Part shown: positions 6,047 to 7,140 of the stretch, one piece after another
Numbering within the stretch: the stretch's first letter is position 1
Layout: each line of letters starts with the position of its first letter
NCBI GenBank assembly: GCA_964601515.1
Contig: CAZRNU010000151.1
Span: 1 to 7,140, forward strand
Length of the DNA stretch: 7,140 bases
Direction: 5' to 3'
Source of the DNA: PWND01 sp964601515
Lineage (GTDB): Bacteria > Bacteroidota > Bacteroidia > Bacteroidales > UBA7960
Notes under the pieces: model-generated
What the model saw: only the letters and a program-made list of their open reading frames with translations
Told to the model about the DNA's origin: nothing
Database searches by the model: none
Translations under genes and position numbers: made by a program

Positions 6047-6508
6047 ATGAAAAATCCAGTTTTTACAAATCCGGAAAGAATAAAATATATAATCGACAAA
6101 TGTGAAGTATGCTTTATAGGAATGTCTGACAACAATAATAAGCCATATGTTGTACCTTTTAATTTTGGTTATGAAGACGGTATAATATATTTCCATACCG
6201 GCCCCGGAGGAAAAAAGTTGGATATTCTTAAATCAAATCCATACGTTAGTGTTAGTTTTTCTACCGATCACAAACTATTTTTTCGCAACGAGCCTGTTGC
6301 TTGCAGCTATGGAATGTATTACAGAAGTGTTATTGCTTCAGGAAAAGTAGAGTTTGTTGAAGATTATGAGGAGAAGATAAAATGTATGAATATTATAATG
6401 AGAAAATACACCGGTAAAGACTTTCCATATAATGCTCCGGCAATAAATAATCTTGTGATTTTCAAATTAACTCCTGAGTTAATTGAAGGTAAAGAGCTTG
6501 GATATTAA
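6047..6508 (+). CDS. FMN-binding split-barrel protein, Nim/pyridoxamine 5'-phosphate oxidase-like
   Basis: This 153-residue cytoplasmic protein belongs to the flavin-binding split-barrel superfamily. It is closest in pattern to the NimA-like (5-nitroimidazole reductase-like) branch, whose natural substrates are mostly unknown. Visible features are a first helix and strand ending in CFIGMSDNNNKPYVVPFNFG (22-41), the strand and flavin-loop segment IIYFHTGPGGKKLDIL (46-61), VSVSF (67-71), and YYRSVIASGKVEFVEDYEEK (91-110), the family's core strand and helix. Where many Nim-like proteins have GHK in the flavin loop, this one has GKK (55-57). The ATG at 6047 follows an A-rich leader without a Shine-Dalgarno site, normal for the phylum. 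It is divergent from the ParA-like gene and convergent with the PAP2 gene, 15 bases apart, so it is probably transcribed alone. Drug resistance should not be assumed. Confidence 0.87.
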   Translation: MKNPVFTNPERIKYIIDKCEVCFIGMSDNNNKPYVVPFNFGYEDGIIYFHTGPGGKKLDILKSNPYVSVSFSTDHKLFFRNEPVACSYGMYYRSVIASGKVEFVEDYEEKIKCMNIIMRKYTGKDFPYNAPAINNLVIFKLTPELIEGKELGY

Positions 6509-6523
6509 TATGAAACCGTTAAA

Positions 6524-7084
6524 TTAACTTACTTTTAATAGTTTTAATCTAACAATAAACAGGTACATTCCAAAACCTAATAAACTTCCAACCATGGCCC
6601 CAACAATTACATCTCCGGGGTAATGAACTCCCAGATACACTCTGCTATAAGCATTTAATGCGGCATAAGAAAAGAATATAATTCTGAGATAGAGGAAACT
6701 TCTGTCCCTAAATAAAAATGCGACAAAAGTTGCCAGAGCAAATGTATTGGCAGCATGCCCGGAAATAAAGCCATATCTACCCCCGCAACTTAAAAAGTGA
6801 ACTAAATGATTTATTTCAGGGTCCTGACATGGGCGCAATCGTTCAAAAGATGCTTTGAAAAGGTTTGCAGTTTGGTCAGCTAAAAATGTCAGAAGAATTA
6901 TTGCAATAACAACCCAAAGAGTTTTCCACTTATATTTTTTTATTATAAGGTATAACAGAAATGCATAAAGTGGAATCCATGTAAATCTTGCACTAATATG
7001 CCACATGATAACATCAAAAAAACCATTATTCAAGCCATTAAGGAAGAAAAACAAATCATGATCCAGATTTAACAGAAACTCCAT
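6524..7084 (-). CDS. PAP2-superfamily membrane phosphatase (lipid phosphate / undecaprenyl-PP type)
   Basis: This 186-residue inner-membrane protein carries the complete PAP2 active site: motif I KASFERLRP (77-85), motif II SGH (108-110) and motif III SRVYLGVHYPGD (147-158, with catalytic-type H154 and D158). Hydrophobic segments lie at roughly 34-48, 55-70, 112-125, 130-145 and 157-178, a typical bacterial PAP2 topology. Such enzymes remove phosphate from lipid phosphates such as undecaprenyl diphosphate, phosphatidic acid or phosphatidylglycerol phosphate; which one cannot be told here. The N-terminus (MEFLLNLDHDLFFFLNGLNN) looks like common Bacteroidota homologues, so ATG 7084-7082 is favoured. 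A hexamer array begins two bases upstream of the start codon and forms all of the visible leader. No ribosome binding site is evident. Confidence 0.93.
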   Translation of the reverse strand: MEFLLNLDHDLFFFLNGLNNGFFDVIMWHISARFTWIPLYAFLLYLIIKKYKWKTLWVVIAIILLTFLADQTANLFKASFERLRPCQDPEINHLVHFLSCGGRYGFISGHAANTFALATFVAFLFRDRSFLYLRIIFFSYAALNAYSRVYLGVHYPGDVIVGAMVGSLLGFGMYLFIVRLKLLKVS

Positions 7085-7086
7085 AG

Positions 7087-7140
7087 TTGAGGTTGAGGTT
7101 AAGGTTAAGGTTAAGGTTAAGGTTAAGGTTAAGGTTAAGG
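7087..7140. repeat. 6-bp tandem array (TTGAGG twice, TTAAGG seven times), continuing past the edge
   Basis: Nine hexamers run without interruption from 7087 to the last base of the window: TTGAGG at 7087-7098 and then seven perfect TTAAGG units. On the minus strand this is a CCTTAA run leading directly into the PAP2 start codon, two bases away. The true copy number is unknown because the array leaves the window. Confidence 0.95.

Noticed and set aside
6047..6508. Nitroimidazole resistance gene
   Set aside because: The fold matches the Nim-like group, but most members have other or unknown roles, the flavin-loop GHK is GKK here, and no resistance context is present.
6518..6528. Palindrome GTTAAATTAAC between the two convergent genes as a terminator
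   Set aside because: The stem is five A/T-rich pairs with a one-base centre and no following U-tract, too weak to call a terminator.
7087..7140. TTAAGG array as a telomere-like chromosome end
   Set aside because: It resembles telomeric repeats only superficially. It sits directly at the start of an ordinary bacterial gene among other short arrays in the window, and the window edge is arbitrary.

Overview
The window looks like chromosomal DNA of an AT-rich member of the Bacteroidota, probably an anaerobic or facultative Bacteroidales/Marinilabiliales-type organism. The grounds are the Bacteroidetes-like MnmE sequence, several TAnnTTTG promoter elements typical of the phylum, start codons preceded by A-rich leaders without clear Shine-Dalgarno sites, and a tungsten-enzyme (AOR-family) gene that suggests low-potential ferredoxin metabolism. 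No RNA gene, CRISPR array, insertion sequence or phage gene is visible.

Layout, left to right. The 5' part of mnmE (tRNA U34 modification GTPase) reads leftward off the left edge. A gene-free stretch (558-870) holds a 7-bp periodic array, a roughly 107-bp dispersed repeat and an 8-bp periodic array. Next, on the minus strand, is a complete AOR-family tungsten oxidoreductase gene that looks most like the glyceraldehyde-3-phosphate:ferredoxin oxidoreductase branch. On its far side lies a second, inverted copy of the dispersed repeat (2920-3015), so the AOR gene sits between two inverted copies. On the plus strand follows an AspT/YidE-type membrane transporter with two central RCK_C (TrkA_C) domains. 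It converges on a minus-strand pair: a BlaI/MecI-type repressor and, upstream of it, a ParA-type ATPase. The divergent plus-strand gene is a small FMN-binding split-barrel (Nim/pyridoxamine-phosphate-oxidase-like) protein. It converges with a minus-strand PAP2 membrane phosphatase whose visible 5' leader is almost entirely a TTAAGG hexamer array running off the right edge.

The genes do not form an obvious single pathway. MnmE and the PAP2 phosphatase are housekeeping-type functions. The AOR enzyme and the transporter are divergently transcribed and could share regulation. BlaI has no BlaR1 partner here and ParA has no ParB partner here. The most distinctive feature is the non-coding DNA. Most gaps between genes carry short tandem arrays, mostly of 7-bp units whose sequence differs from gap to gap, often starting within a few bases of a start or stop codon. 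A pair of inverted GC-richer repeats brackets the AOR gene. I did not find a convincing new defence, mobile or biosynthetic system.
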